Assembly (NCBI GenBank): GCA_963735055.1
Contig: CAVTJN010000010.1
Location: 111,846 to 175,845 of the forward strand
Source of the DNA: JBBITI01 sp963735055
Lineage (GTDB): Bacteria; Chloroflexota; Dehalococcoidia; Dehalococcoidales; UBA2162
Length of the DNA: 64,000 bases
Direction of reading: 5' to 3'
Under the pieces are notes generated by a model that saw only the letters and a list, made by a program, of their open reading frames with translations, had not been told where the DNA came from and searched no databases. Shown here in pieces: positions 35,201-44,432 of this stretch. Each line of letters starts with the position of its first letter. The first letter of the stretch is position 1. Both the position numbers and the translations under genes were made by a program.

Positions 35201-35852
35201 TTTCAAAGCTTTGCCGGGAGAAAGCGCGGACAATCCTGGCTCCCACCAGGTTCTCCTGAACGATCGTTCCCAGCACGCCAACACCCTGCTGAATATTCAT
35301 CCAGAGCACTCGCAACTTGCGGTTAATGGCAATCGTACGGTAGGTGATGAAAGGCAGCACGCACAGACTCATTAAGGCCAGTTGCCAGTTGATGAGGAAG
35401 AGGAGTACGGATATCGCCACCAGCAGAACGATGAAGTAGATGCCGCGTAACAGGGCGAAACCGACGAACATGCGAATGCCTTCGACATCGGCCGTCGCCC
35501 GTGACATCAGCTGTCCCGTTTGCGATCGGTCGTGAAAGGCGTAGCTTAGACCCTGCAGCCGGCTGTAGATGGCGTTACGGAGGTCATAGGCCACCCGACC
35601 GGAGAGATACTCAGACAGATAGCTTTGCCAGTAGCTGAGGATGCTGCGCAGTAATCCGGCGCCGGCGATGGCTACTGCCGTGATTACGAGGGCGCTGGTG
35701 CGCGCCGATCCCAGTGCATCGTCGATCGCCTGACCGGTCAACCGGGGGATGGCGATGGCGAGGGCCGCGCCCGCAAACAGGCATACGTAGGCAACGACTG
35801 CCCGGGGCCAATAGTTCCAGAATAGTCCGGTGACGCGCCGAAAGATCCGCAT
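32235..35852 (-). CDS. Single-chain ABC exporter with two membrane and two ATPase domains, one ATPase site degenerate
   Basis: The 1205-residue protein has order TMD1-NBD1-linker-TMD2-NBD2, whereas most bacterial exporters are half-transporters. NBD1 has Walker A 368-375 and LSGGQ 472-476. Its Walker B ends D496-D497 (Asp for the catalytic Glu) and Q528 replaces the switch histidine. NBD2 has Walker A 994-1001, D1122-E1123 and H1154, but its signature is LSMGQ (1098-1102). Hence one composite site is catalytic and one degenerate, as in heterodimeric exporters such as TM287/288 or BmrCD. An Ala/Pro/Gly-rich linker spans about 577-615. Substrate is unknown; lipids or drugs are likely. Confidence 0.93.
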   Translation of the reverse strand: MRIFRRVTGLFWNYWPRAVVAYVCLFAGAALAIAIPRLTGQAIDDALGSARTSALVITAVAIAGAGLLRSILSYWQSYLSEYLSGRVAYDLRNAIYSRLQGLSYAFHDRSQTGQLMSRATADVEGIRMFVGFALLRGIYFIVLLVAISVLLFLINWQLALMSLCVLPFITYRTIAINRKLRVLWMNIQQGVGVLGTIVQENLVGARIVRAFSRQSFESKKFARQAEFLYNREIEANNLLAANSPVMSFALLLAMAAILWFGGRLVVAGTLTQGEMAQFLLYAVMLSGPIRMLGWLTTLFSRAMSSGQRVFEILDEVSPVRDKPDAFDPAQLKGRVSFEGVSFNYESHGAVLKDISFEVQPGQIVALVGATGSGKSTIANLLPRFYDVTAGRIMIDGRDIRDYALASLRRNVGIVHQDTFLFSATIRENISYGKPDATLEQVIAAARTVRLHDFIVSQPDGYDTRVGERGVTLSGGQKQRLAIARTILLNPRIIIMDDTTSSVDTETEYFIQQSLADLLEGRTTFIIAQRLRSVHMADLILVLKDGRIVEQGTHEQLLGRDGFYQQLYSLQFQYQEGWSEPAAAAETPDEDAAPLSSLPGGPGLAARPGQLAGSLTRSDDEVFGKAYDSRIVARMVKYFAPFKVALPLTIAATLLYTFSIVANPWLVREAVNYTAAANLAGLNSMVFLFVGNAFLHLIAYYTQIRAEAAVGQGILLNLRRQLFDHVQRLSVSFFDRNEAGRVMSRVQNDVGEMGDFLDSGAFWVTGEIVSLVAIAAAMFSMQLRLAVITLSVVPLLLLFVAIWQTWARRSFIAVRKAISAVNGALQENISGVRVIQSLSREEVNFRRFEQLNMAHFQANLRSARLSAAMMPLVELLVAVATALIIFFGGMSVLQNTLLVGTLVAFTLYVQQFFDPIRTLTMEYAQLQRAMASGARVFELLDVNMEVPENPLAIKAPGIKGELTFDRVNFSYLPGVSVLENINLHIIPGETVALVGPTGAGKSTIINLIARFYDPTEGRVLIDGHDLRDVDLNTYRQALGLVLQDPFLFSGTIRDNIAYGNLDADDRQIIDAAQTVGAHDFIMRLEGGYEYALQERGQNLSMGQRQLISFARALLANPAILLLDEATANVDSFSEHVLQEALERLLKGRTAVVIAHRLSTIRNASRIVVLERGEIVEEGRHEDLVSRGGLYSRLYEMTRAPVTGTAG

Positions 35853-35947
35853 TGTTTCCCCGTCTATTTTACCAGAAAGGGTGGGACCGGCTGTCAGGGC
35901 ATGTCGGCAGGGTTATGACGGCTGCCTTTCTCCCCCCCGGAAAGCCC

Positions 35948-36733
<786 letters not shown>

Positions 36734-36846
36734 CGGTGATCCTCCTTAACGAAGCGAAGCTACAAAGTCCGACTGGGAAGATGTTACCGCCGGGTCCCGC
36801 TGTCTGTCAAAGATCCCGTTCTCCACAGATTGAGCGCAGGTCGAAA

Positions 36847-37926
36847 TCATGTCCTTGGCTTCCGCCGACCTCGGATGGTGTCCGACCGGGGAGGGGCGTG
36901 TCTCCGCCGCTGGTCGATCTCACAGAGGTCGCCCATGTCTACTCGGGTGAACAGCTTGAACCCCTTGCCTTTGAGGTTGTAGTTGCTTATGTAGGCCGAC
37001 TGACCGTACTTGCCGGTCAGGATAGATACATACCTCTTCAAACCTTGCAGTACAGCCGGACCGCCCCTGGCCGGTTCAATTCCCAGCGTTAAGGTCCAGT
37101 TCTTCCCCAATGGTCGGAATTCGACCGGGACACCGTGTCCTGTGAGCGTGTCGACAGCCTGCCGGATGGAGCTGTGCAGGGTGGTGTCCGTCTTCCGGAC
37201 CAAGCGGCTGCATTCCTTCTTGTCACCGTGTAATGCGCTTTCCAGGACCAGTCTGCCGCCACTGAGACTGCCATAGAGGCCCATGACCCACATGATTCCC
37301 CACAGGTACGGCATACCTCGTAACGCAAGAACTTTGCCGGCATACGTGGTGGCTCGAACGGTGAACAAATCCTCCAGGAGGGCATGAAGGAGCCGCATCT
37401 CCTCCCGTATGTCAGCAGGGAGGTTTGTCGTTTGCGGGAACGGGACGACCCCCGTGGCGTCAGAGAACTCTCGTGGCGGAGTGATGTCCGCCGCAGTCAA
37501 AGCGGTACGTATCCGGACAAGGTGAGTCTGCCCTTCGAACGGTTCTATGTGCTCAAGGTACTCGTCATCGCCTATTGTCAGGCCGATGGCTCGCTCCCTT
37601 TGCTGCCGCAGATCGGCCCCCGGGACGCGCCTTGAGTATTCGTCACACTGGAAAAGCGAGCAGTGGGCGCAGGTTGCAGCCCCATTGAAGACGGCGCAAG
37701 CGCGTATGGGACACGTTCGGTCCGGCAGCAGGTTTCCGTCCTTCCAGGGGGCATTCGCCTGGCACCCTTCACACCTGACTACGTCCGGCTTGAAGTGCAG
37801 TCCGAAGTATTTCTCCCACAGTGCGCTGCCACGCTTTCGGTCGGCCTCGGTGCGCGAGTTGTTCTCAAAGGCGGGGCAACGGCTGCAATGGAACCCGCAC
37901 TTGCTGCAGACTGATGTCGTGTCCAT
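36847..37926 (-). CDS. Cysteine-rich protein with DUF3795-like N-terminus
   Basis: The protein has 359 residues from ATG 37926. The N-terminus has C7-x2-C10-x3-C14-x2-C17 followed by further pairs (RCEGC, CPIRAC, CAHCSLFQC), the pattern of DUF3795 proteins, probably binding zinc or an iron-sulfur cluster. The C-terminal 200 residues (from about IREEMRLLHALLEDLF) are not recognised and could be a second domain. The open frame extends much further upstream, but that part is unlike protein and has no ribosome site. Confidence 0.6.
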   Translation of the reverse strand: MDTTSVCSKCGFHCSRCPAFENNSRTEADRKRGSALWEKYFGLHFKPDVVRCEGCQANAPWKDGNLLPDRTCPIRACAVFNGAATCAHCSLFQCDEYSRRVPGADLRQQRERAIGLTIGDDEYLEHIEPFEGQTHLVRIRTALTAADITPPREFSDATGVVPFPQTTNLPADIREEMRLLHALLEDLFTVRATTYAGKVLALRGMPYLWGIMWVMGLYGSLSGGRLVLESALHGDKKECSRLVRKTDTTLHSSIRQAVDTLTGHGVPVEFRPLGKNWTLTLGIEPARGGPAVLQGLKRYVSILTGKYGQSAYISNYNLKGKGFKLFTRVDMGDLCEIDQRRRHAPPRSDTIRGRRKPRT

Positions 37927-38148
37927 GATCACTACCTGTACGGGCGTATGGTTGTGGTCGACAGTCCCAGCACTCATTGTACGCCGCGGCCTGAGACCGC
38001 GCAATCGGTTGAACTCGTTCAACTGGGAGCCGGGCGAGTCCCGCAACCCTGTGGACGGTCGTGGACATAACCGCGGGGACTGGGTTGCAGTGTCAGAGAC
38101 ATTCCTATCCCGGCGATATTTCTCCTGGTTGGGATCACATTCACTCTC

Positions 38149-38355
38149 ATGGCATCGAATCTGCGCCGCGAAAGGCATGATGCCCTCAAGGAAGCTGGTA
38201 TTTCACCCGAAGACCAGGTCAGACTGTTCAAGGCGTTTGAGCGGCTGGAGAGAACCGCCGCTGGCATAGACGCCACCCGATCCGGCGCTCCGCCGGAGTC
38301 CTACCTGGTCTCCCCTGCCACGAACCCCGAAGCCCATGCCCAGGCGAGGTTGTAG
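38149..38355 (+). CDS. Small helical hypothetical protein
   Basis: This 68-residue frame reads RRERHDALKEAGISPEDQVRLFKAFERLERTAAG, a plausible helical protein. There is no clear ribosome site, and its last 55 bases overlap the convergent flavoprotein gene. No family is recognised. It may be real or a chance frame in the 370-base gap between two genes. Confidence 0.35.
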   Translation: MASNLRRERHDALKEAGISPEDQVRLFKAFERLERTAAGIDATRSGAPPESYLVSPATNPEAHAQARL

Positions 38356-39512
38356 CCTCCCCGTTTGCCGTTGACGTCAAGAACTTCGCCGGCGAAGTAG
38401 ACGCCTTCCCGGATCCTGGATGCCAGAGTGCCCACACCAACTTCGTCGACAGCCACGCCGCCGCAGGTGAATTCGGCCTCGTTCCAGCCCAGGGTACCGG
38501 CGACCTTGAAGCGGCGGTCTTTCAGCGAGCCGGCCGCCGCGTCCAGGCTCCCGCCATCAAAAAGGTCTTTCAGAGCGGCACCGAATTTGTTGGGCAATAT
38601 TCCTACGAGCATGTCCTCGGCGGGCCAGTGCGCCCGCTTCCGGCGGGCCAGTTCACTGCGCAGTCGCGCCCGGTCCATGAATGGGACCAGGTCGACCGAC
38701 ACGAACGTGTCAGTTCTGCCAAGCCGGTTCACGGCGGTGGATATTTCCTCACTGATGTCGAGTATGCATGTTCCCGAAAGTCCGTATTTGGTGAAGAGGA
38801 GCTCGCCTCTGACCGGGCTGCCCTCCCTACCGCCAACGATACTCTTTGCGGCGGCGAAGATTCGCTGACCCTGAAGGTGGTGACAAAGGCTGTCCTTGAC
38901 GATCAGGGGCACGGCGCTGGGGACCGGCGGGACAATGGTGTGGCCAATGCCCCCGGCTATCTCGTAGGCGCTTCCGTCGGAACCGAAGACGGGATAGCTC
39001 TTGCCTCCTCCGGTGATGATGACTCTGCGGCAGGCGATTTTCTTGCCTCCCCGGGATGAAACGACGATGCCTCCCCCAGAGAACGATATTCCGGCGCAAT
39101 CGAAATCGTATTCCACGGGCACCGAAAGCCGGTCGAGTTCCATCTGCATAACCTTCAGGACCGAGGCTGCCTGGTTGGTGACCGGGAAGACTCTCCCTTC
39201 CTGGGAATACAATTCGAGGCCCAGGCTCTTGAAAAACCCGACGATCTCCGGTTTGCCAAATCTGGTGAATACGGACCTGACCAGTTCTCGGGCGTTGGCG
39301 TTGTAGAAGGTCTCACTCAGGTCGTCGTTCAGAAGATTGCATCTTCCGTTACCGGTCGCCAGCACTTTCTTGCCCAGCTGTGCCGTCTTTTCACAGATGA
39401 CGACGGGCTCGCCACGGCGACCCTTGCTGATGGCCGCACACATGCCGGCGGCGCCGCCGCCGATGACCACGGTGAGGGATTCAATCATCTCCGTTCTCTG
39501 AAACGACGTCAC
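38301..39512 (-). CDS. HI0933/YhiN-family flavoprotein oxidoreductase
   Basis: The 403-residue protein starts at GTG 39512 (395 from ATG 39488). It has the dinucleotide motif V-I-G-G-G-A-A-G near the N-terminus, the family signature LGKKVLATGNGRCNLLN, and C-terminal GGYNLAWAWASGFVAG that closes the FAD site. Members are poorly characterised; some reduce bile-acid enones. The catalytic role here is unknown. Confidence 0.88.
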   Translation of the reverse strand: MTSFQRTEMIESLTVVIGGGAAGMCAAISKGRRGEPVVICEKTAQLGKKVLATGNGRCNLLNDDLSETFYNANARELVRSVFTRFGKPEIVGFFKSLGLELYSQEGRVFPVTNQAASVLKVMQMELDRLSVPVEYDFDCAGISFSGGGIVVSSRGGKKIACRRVIITGGGKSYPVFGSDGSAYEIAGGIGHTIVPPVPSAVPLIVKDSLCHHLQGQRIFAAAKSIVGGREGSPVRGELLFTKYGLSGTCILDISEEISTAVNRLGRTDTFVSVDLVPFMDRARLRSELARRKRAHWPAEDMLVGILPNKFGAALKDLFDGGSLDAAAGSLKDRRFKVAGTLGWNEAEFTCGGVAVDEVGVGTLASRIREGVYFAGEVLDVNGKRGGYNLAWAWASGFVAGETR

Positions 39513-39564
39513 AAATCACCCGGTCATTCCCCTGAACTCGCCGGCGACTCCTGCTTACAAGGTA

Positions 39565-39914
39565 TCAGCCGTCTTCCGATCGGGTTCGGTTCCGCCAGGT
39601 GGCGAGGCGGGCACATCTCCTGGAGAACACGGCAATATCGAGTCTTTCCTGCCAACCGGCGGCGCGCCAGAAGCTCTTGCCCAAATCGTTACCACCGAAC
39701 ACGAAAATATGACAATTGAGAGCCCGCACAGAAGGGTGGCGACGACGTGGCTATCGTCAATCACCACCCTGCTGAGTCCCGGATTCCGCTCCAGCAGTTG
39801 TGCGATCCGGTCCCGGTCATCGGCAGAACTGAGGCCGATGCCATCCGTGGATTTCCACAGACTTACGGCGGAGTCATAGTCCTGAATTCGGAAAGCCCGG
39901 GTCTCCAGACTCAT
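39565..39914 (-). pseudogene. Broken GNAT acetyltransferase
   Basis: The first 63 residues read like a GNAT N-terminus (FRIQDYDSAVSLWKSTDGIGLS...NPGLSRVVIDD, then VVATLLCG). In another frame the tail reads CHIFVFGGNDLGKSFWRAAGWQERLD, the normal GNAT C-terminus, ending at 39567-39565. The two halves abut where about 40 residues carrying the acetyl-CoA-binding R/Q-x-x-G-x-G/A motif should be. A deletion of roughly 120 bases with frame change therefore destroyed the gene. Confidence 0.75.
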
Positions 39915-40022
39915 GCTTACCCTACATCTGTAACGGGGCGGTGCCGCCGCTGGTACTTTCTTGCAGTATTCTGCGTAGTGTCGCGTCAGTCAGCCCCAAC
40001 TCGGACTCGGGACCATCCCCCT

Positions 40023-40069
40023 GTGTCCCCCTTCCTAGCAGGAAGGGGGAATCCAATTCTGGGGGACAC
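40023..40069. repeat. Nested palindromic intergenic element
   Basis: CCCCCTTCCT (40027-40036) pairs perfectly with AGGAAGGGGG (40040-40049) around AGC. Alternatively, GTGTCCCCC (40023-40031) can pair with GGGGGACAC (40061-40069), so two exclusive folds exist. A GGGGGACACCCCC run continues the pattern. It sits between the broken acetyltransferase and the UroD gene and may act as a terminator or be a REP-like element. Confidence 0.5.
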
Positions 40070-40149
40070 CCCCAGACCCCCGGTAGGTAGTTCCTGGACC
40101 TCGGGTAGGGACATGCATCCGTCGTCACGCGCAATAACGCAACTAGATA

Positions 40150-41481
40150 CTAATACTGCCCGTACTTCTTGACCGCGTCGACCATCGCCCTGACGTTCTC
40201 CGGTCTGGCGTAATCCATGGCCGAACCCGGCCCGACGAAGAGGCCGCCGTTCTTACCGACGACCTTGATGAGCTTTTTGCAGTGCTCCTCCACGTCCTGG
40301 GGCGAGCCCGCCTGCAGGATGGTGGGCGGCACACCACCCTGGATGCACATGTGGCCGCCCAGGATTTCCTTGGCCTTGAATACGTCCGTCCTTTCGCACC
40401 AGAAGATGACCTTTCCCTTCGGGAGATCGAGCAGGTATTCGAGACGGTCGTCCCATATGCCCTCAAAGAACGGCGCCGCGATGTAGCCGAGTTCCACTGC
40501 TTTGAGGATGGCCTTCTTCAGTCCGGGCCAGTAGAACTTCTCGAATTGTTTCTTAGACATGAAGCCGTCGGATCCGCGGTGCAGCGCCATGAAGACGCGG
40601 TGGGCATGGCCAGCAGAGTCGGGAGTTGCCGGTAACGCTTCCGCAAACCGCCATTCCTGGATTCTCTCGCAGACAGCCAGCAGCTTTTCCGGGCAGCGGT
40701 ACATGTCGATCATCGCCCCACGCATGCCTCTCAAGAAGTCCGAGACGGCGTCGAAAGGTGCCCCTCCGCCTCCCCGGCCGAGTCTCCCGAATTGGGACGG
40801 ATAGCCGAGTTGGGACTCCATTCGAGCCAGTTCGATTGCCAGTCTGTTCAGCCGCTCCTGCTCGGCAGCCGCCCGGGCGATTTTCTCCCCCAGTTCTCTG
40901 AACTCAGGCCTGGCCAGCAGGCTGAGGATACCGGTAAAGAACCCTCCGGCCAGGGTCCGAAACGGGGGCAGATCAGCGAGCGGCTTGAACGTCCCGTATA
41001 TGCGGGGCAGGTAATACCGGAGAACGAAATCGGAAGGATCGGCGAGAAAGAGGTCGTATTCTTCCTCCTTCATGTACTCGCCCTCGACAAACTGGTAGGG
41101 AACGTCCGGAGGCAGGTTGCCCCCCGGCCAACGCTGCGTGCGCGTATCCAGCACCTGGTTGATTAGTCCCGATGTCCCCACCGCCGCCATGCCCCCGGTG
41201 TCGGGGTCGAAATCGACAAGTGTCTTGACGCACGCCTCCCAGTAGGCAACCTGGTCATAGTACATTGCGGAAAGGGGCAGGCCGGCATACTTGCAGGCAA
41301 ACACGCCGGTATGTATCGTAACCGGCACGCGGTCCGGTGTCTTGAGCGTGATAGCATCATAGATGCGTTTTTCCCTTTCGGTGCGGAGCCGGTCCACGGT
41401 CTTTCCGTGCTTCTTCTCGATTTCGCCCTTTATCTGCTGGATCTTTTCGGGAAGCCCGTTGATCGCCTCGTTGCCTGCCAT
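40150..41481 (-). CDS. Uroporphyrinogen decarboxylase-family corrinoid/cofactor methyltransferase
   Basis: The 443-residue protein carries the UroD/MtaA fold, recognisable from the N-terminal TLKTPDRVPV segment and the C-terminal GGLFVGPGSAMDYARPENVRAMVDAV. Long members of this family outside haem synthesis transfer methyl groups between corrinoid proteins and acceptors. The MetH-reactivation-like protein at 21.2 kb fits such corrinoid chemistry. GAGGAGG lies just before the ATG. No corrinoid protein is adjacent, so substrate and acceptor are unknown. Confidence 0.82.
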   Translation of the reverse strand: MAGNEAINGLPEKIQQIKGEIEKKHGKTVDRLRTEREKRIYDAITLKTPDRVPVTIHTGVFACKYAGLPLSAMYYDQVAYWEACVKTLVDFDPDTGGMAAVGTSGLINQVLDTRTQRWPGGNLPPDVPYQFVEGEYMKEEEYDLFLADPSDFVLRYYLPRIYGTFKPLADLPPFRTLAGGFFTGILSLLARPEFRELGEKIARAAAEQERLNRLAIELARMESQLGYPSQFGRLGRGGGGAPFDAVSDFLRGMRGAMIDMYRCPEKLLAVCERIQEWRFAEALPATPDSAGHAHRVFMALHRGSDGFMSKKQFEKFYWPGLKKAILKAVELGYIAAPFFEGIWDDRLEYLLDLPKGKVIFWCERTDVFKAKEILGGHMCIQGGVPPTILQAGSPQDVEEHCKKLIKVVGKNGGLFVGPGSAMDYARPENVRAMVDAVKKYGQY

Positions 41482-41691
41482 CGCTCATACCTCCTCGGCC
41501 TTTTTCAGACCGGCTCATCATAGTCGAATTTGATGGTTACTTCAACAGTGGCTCATGAGACAAAAGTCGCATCTTCCAGCGGGATTGATGTGTTAGCTTA
41601 AGGGGCGGCAGCTTGAAGGAATTTGAGACAGAGATTCCTGGCAAGTTCGCTTACCGGGGTCACCGCGAAACGACAATTTGGAGGTAAAGAA

Positions 41692-41910
41692 ATGCGCGAA
41701 CGAGTAGAAGCCACCCTGGAAAAAATCCGGCCATCACTTCAGGCGGACGGGGGCGATGTCGAATTGGTTGGAGTAGATGGCGGTGTGGTCACCGTCCGGT
41801 TGACCGGGGCCTGCGGGAGTTGCCCGATGTCGACCGTCACGCTGCGTATGGGCGTGGAGCGGCTACTGAAAAAGGATGTACCGGAGATGACTCAACTGGT
41901 GGCCGTCTAG
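41692..41910 (+). CDS. NifU-like C-terminal domain protein (Fe-S scaffold)
   Basis: The 72-residue protein consists only of the NifU C-terminal domain, with the conserved C41-G-S-C44 motif in LTGACGSCPMS that carries a transient 4Fe-4S cluster. GGAGG precedes the ATG at 41692. It is a probable iron-sulfur delivery protein. A hemerythrin-like gene begins 41 bases after its stop. Confidence 0.9.
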   Translation: MRERVEATLEKIRPSLQADGGDVELVGVDGGVVTVRLTGACGSCPMSTVTLRMGVERLLKKDVPEMTQLVAV

Positions 41911-41951
41911 GGCCGCCGCACATGGGGAACAAGTCAACGAAGGAGGCCGGT

Positions 41952-42488
41952 ATGGGATTAGAGAAACCAACTGACATGTTACGTGATGAACATGCAAGCG
42001 TCTTGCAGAAGCTCAACGATCTGGAGCGGATAGTGGTGCATCCTGACAAGAGCGCCGCCACCATCACCGAGTTGAAAGTACTGGCCTCCTTTTTCGAGAC
42101 CGGGTTCTGGATTCATTTTGACAAGGAAGAACAGGCGCTGTTCCCGGAGATGAGGAAGTACGGGCCGATCGACCGTGGACCCGTCGGAGCCATGCTGAGA
42201 GAGCACGAGGAACTCAGAAACAGCAACGAACGGTTACAGTCGGCGGTTGCCGGCTATCTTGCCGACGTGGACAATGCCAACTATGTGGCCTTGATGAAAG
42301 AGCATGGCACCCACTTCATTTGGATGTTGCGCGACCACATCAATAAGGAAGACAACATGTTGTTCCTGATGGCCGAGGAGTGGCTGGACGCGGATCAGAA
42401 GATAAGAGTGGGAAGGCTCTTCCGGGAGATGGAGGCGAGCCGAGTGGTGGCGCCACAGATAGAGGATCGGTCTGGTAGCAAGCAATAA
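41952..42488 (+). CDS. Hemerythrin HHE-domain protein
   Basis: The 178-residue helical bundle has histidine/glutamate ligands typical of the HHE fold (LRDEHASVL, IHFDKEEQALFPEM, LREHEEL, KEHGTHFIW, HINKEDNMLF). It probably binds oxygen or nitric oxide at a diiron site. ATG 41952 is preceded by GGAGG. It is placed after the NifU domain gene, suggesting a shared stress-response or iron role. Confidence 0.88.
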   Translation: MGLEKPTDMLRDEHASVLQKLNDLERIVVHPDKSAATITELKVLASFFETGFWIHFDKEEQALFPEMRKYGPIDRGPVGAMLREHEELRNSNERLQSAVAGYLADVDNANYVALMKEHGTHFIWMLRDHINKEDNMLFLMAEEWLDADQKIRVGRLFREMEASRVVAPQIEDRSGSKQ

Positions 42489-42639
42489 GATTGAACCTTG
42501 GCCGCTCCGTCATTTGCCGACCAGGGACCATCGTGTGGGATGGTGGTCAGGCAGGCCTGACCACGCCGCCATGTAGTTCGTCCAAGACTAAGCGGTTAAG
42601 GCGACAGCAACGGTCATCCCCGATTCGGCGGCAAGCGGC

Positions 42640-42739
42640 TTCTACAGCCAAGACTCATGTCCATAATATCTTCGAGAAGCTGGACGCGAAGACGCGCAAT
42701 CGGGCGGTTGCTCGTGCCAGGGAACTGAAACTGATTTAG
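42640..42739 (+). pseudogene. Remnant of a LuxR-type DNA-binding domain
   Basis: The last 34 codons read STAKTHVHNIFEKLDAK and RNRAVARARELKLI, the second half of a LuxR/MalT helix-turn-helix domain up to a natural C-terminus. The upstream part of the frame is not protein-like and lacks the first half of the motif. This is a gene fragment left by deletion. Confidence 0.65.
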
Positions 42740-42962
42740 ACCAGCCTCCGATTCGCGTTCCCGCAAGCAGTCTCTCACCGCTTCTTACAGTCGCCTTCAT
42801 CATTTTATCCGAATCTCCCTCGCCGCTGTGCCGGACCCCGACGGCTTACGGCCGGCAACTCCGACAAATCAACCCCCCAATCTATCTTTCGCTGTATTCA
42901 CAATACATCTGATTGCCTTGTATCGTTGGTTCAAATGAAACAAGTGGCTACGAGGCAGAGAA

Positions 42963-43205
42963 ATGCAGCAGATTGAGATTCGCATCAAGGGACATGTCGA
43001 TCGTGACTGGTCGAATTGGATCCTTGGGCCGACCACAGCCCAAACGGAGCAGGGCGAAACAGTTTTGACCGGCACGGTCCGGGACCACGCGGCGCTGTAT
43101 GGGCTGTTGTCCAGGCTGGCGGACATGGGCTTACAGCTGAACTCGGTCGTTTCGGGTCCCAACAACAGCGAGAAGGCGGCGAGGCCACCGGCGAGAGGTC
43201 CATGA
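42963..43205 (+). CDS. Small conserved-looking hypothetical protein
   Basis: The 80-residue protein (IEIRIKGHVDRDWSNWI, then GETVLTGTVRDHAALYGLLSRLADMGLQL) forms a compact alpha/beta pattern resembling a small ferredoxin-like fold without cysteines. I associate similar short proteins with Chloroflexota and Actinobacteria, with no known function. GAGGCAGAG precedes the ATG. It stands alone upstream of the rhodanese gene. Confidence 0.6.
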   Translation: MQQIEIRIKGHVDRDWSNWILGPTTAQTEQGETVLTGTVRDHAALYGLLSRLADMGLQLNSVVSGPNNSEKAARPPARGP

Positions 43206-43286
43206 CGCCCGGTTTGCAGACGATCGGTGCCATGTCTGGCGTCGACAAATCAAGGATCAAGACGATAAAGAAGGAGGATACGAACA

Positions 43287-44279
43287 ATGGAACCGAAAAG
43301 AATTATCACAGTGATCGGATCATTGGCATTGCTGGGCACGTTCATCTCCGGTTGCAGCGCCGCCACTGCTAACCCGTCAGACTTTCCGGCGGCTTCCTCG
43401 CCGGCCGCATCTGTTTTCGCTCCGGCCACGGCTGCACTTGAGCCGACATCTATTCCGTTGTCAGCCCCCTTGTCCACTTCAGCTGACTACCCCAACAGCG
43501 GGTTTTTCGTGACTACCAGATGGCTCAACCAGCGCTATGGCGACCCGAGCCTGGTGATAATCGACACCAGGAAGAGCGCCGACTACGACGCGGGACACAT
43601 CCAGAACGCGATCAGCGTCCTCCCCGCTCAATTCGACGGTCCATCGGCAACTGTTCCCACCGACAAGAGCGATTTGATGAACGCCAAGGATCTGGCCGTG
43701 AAGCTGGGGCAACTGGGCATTTCGAAAGAGGCGAAGGTGGTGATTTACGGCGTCAACGTGGACGCCAACGCGGGACGATTGTTCTGGATGCTGGAGTATG
43801 TGGGTCACAAGGATGTCCATATCCTGGATGGCGGAATTGAGAAGTACAAGAGCGACGGATACGGCGGCATAGTCTCCGACAAGTCGGTGAAGGACCCGAC
43901 GACTTTCGTGGCGGCGGTAGACGTATCAAGGATGGCGACGAAAGCTTACGTCTCCGCCAATCACCGGAGCGCCGGTTTCTCCGTAGTGGATGCCCGTAAC
44001 GCTCCGGACTTTGCGGCGAAGCGGATTCCCGGCGCTGTCAACATTCTCATGACCGATTACCTCAAAGGCGACGGCACGGTCAAGTCCGTCGCTGATCTTA
44101 CCGTACTGTTGGGGTCGAAGGGGATCACGCCGGGCAAGACGGTGATAACCTATTGCCCGACGGGCTATCGCGCAGCCCAGGCCTACGCGGTATTGCGCCT
44201 TATGGGCTACACGGTGGCGGATTACGACGGCTCGTGGGCGGAGTGGAACGCCGATTCGTCCTTGCCAACCGAACCCTAA
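43287..44279 (+). CDS. Rhodanese-like sulfurtransferase lipoprotein (two domains)
   Basis: The protein has 330 residues. A signal peptide with lipobox cysteine C23 and an Ala/Ser/Pro-rich linker leads into two rhodanese domains. The second holds the catalytic loop Y-C-P-T-G-Y-R near residue 288; the first has lost its cysteine, as is usual in tandem thiosulfate sulfurtransferases. It probably acts outside the membrane on thiosulfate, cyanide or polysulfide. GAAGGAGG precedes the ATG. A strong terminator follows. Confidence 0.9.
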   Translation: MEPKRIITVIGSLALLGTFISGCSAATANPSDFPAASSPAASVFAPATAALEPTSIPLSAPLSTSADYPNSGFFVTTRWLNQRYGDPSLVIIDTRKSADYDAGHIQNAISVLPAQFDGPSATVPTDKSDLMNAKDLAVKLGQLGISKEAKVVIYGVNVDANAGRLFWMLEYVGHKDVHILDGGIEKYKSDGYGGIVSDKSVKDPTTFVAAVDVSRMATKAYVSANHRSAGFSVVDARNAPDFAAKRIPGAVNILMTDYLKGDGTVKSVADLTVLLGSKGITPGKTVITYCPTGYRAAQAYAVLRLMGYTVADYDGSWAEWNADSSLPTEP

Positions 44280-44337
44280 GGTCAACCAGGCGGCGTTTGC
44301 CCGAACCCCGGGCAAATGTCCCTACTATGGTCGATTA

Positions 44338-44375
44338 GTGAATGAGGCGGGGGTTTCTACCCCCGCCTCATTCAC
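44338..44375. terminator. Perfect 17-bp hairpin terminator
   Basis: Bases 44338-44354 pair without mismatch with 44359-44375 around TTCT. The hairpin lies between the convergent rhodanese and anti-sigma genes and can serve both strands. No long T-run follows. Confidence 0.8.
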
Positions 44376-44432
44376 TGTCGCCCCGGGTAGACACCTCTAG
44401 ATGCCGGAGATCGGTGGGTGATCTCCGGGTCG

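Noticed and set aside
37927..38178. N-terminal extension of the DUF3795-like protein
   Set aside because: No ribosome site, non-protein-like composition; the cysteine-rich domain begins right at the internal ATG 37926.
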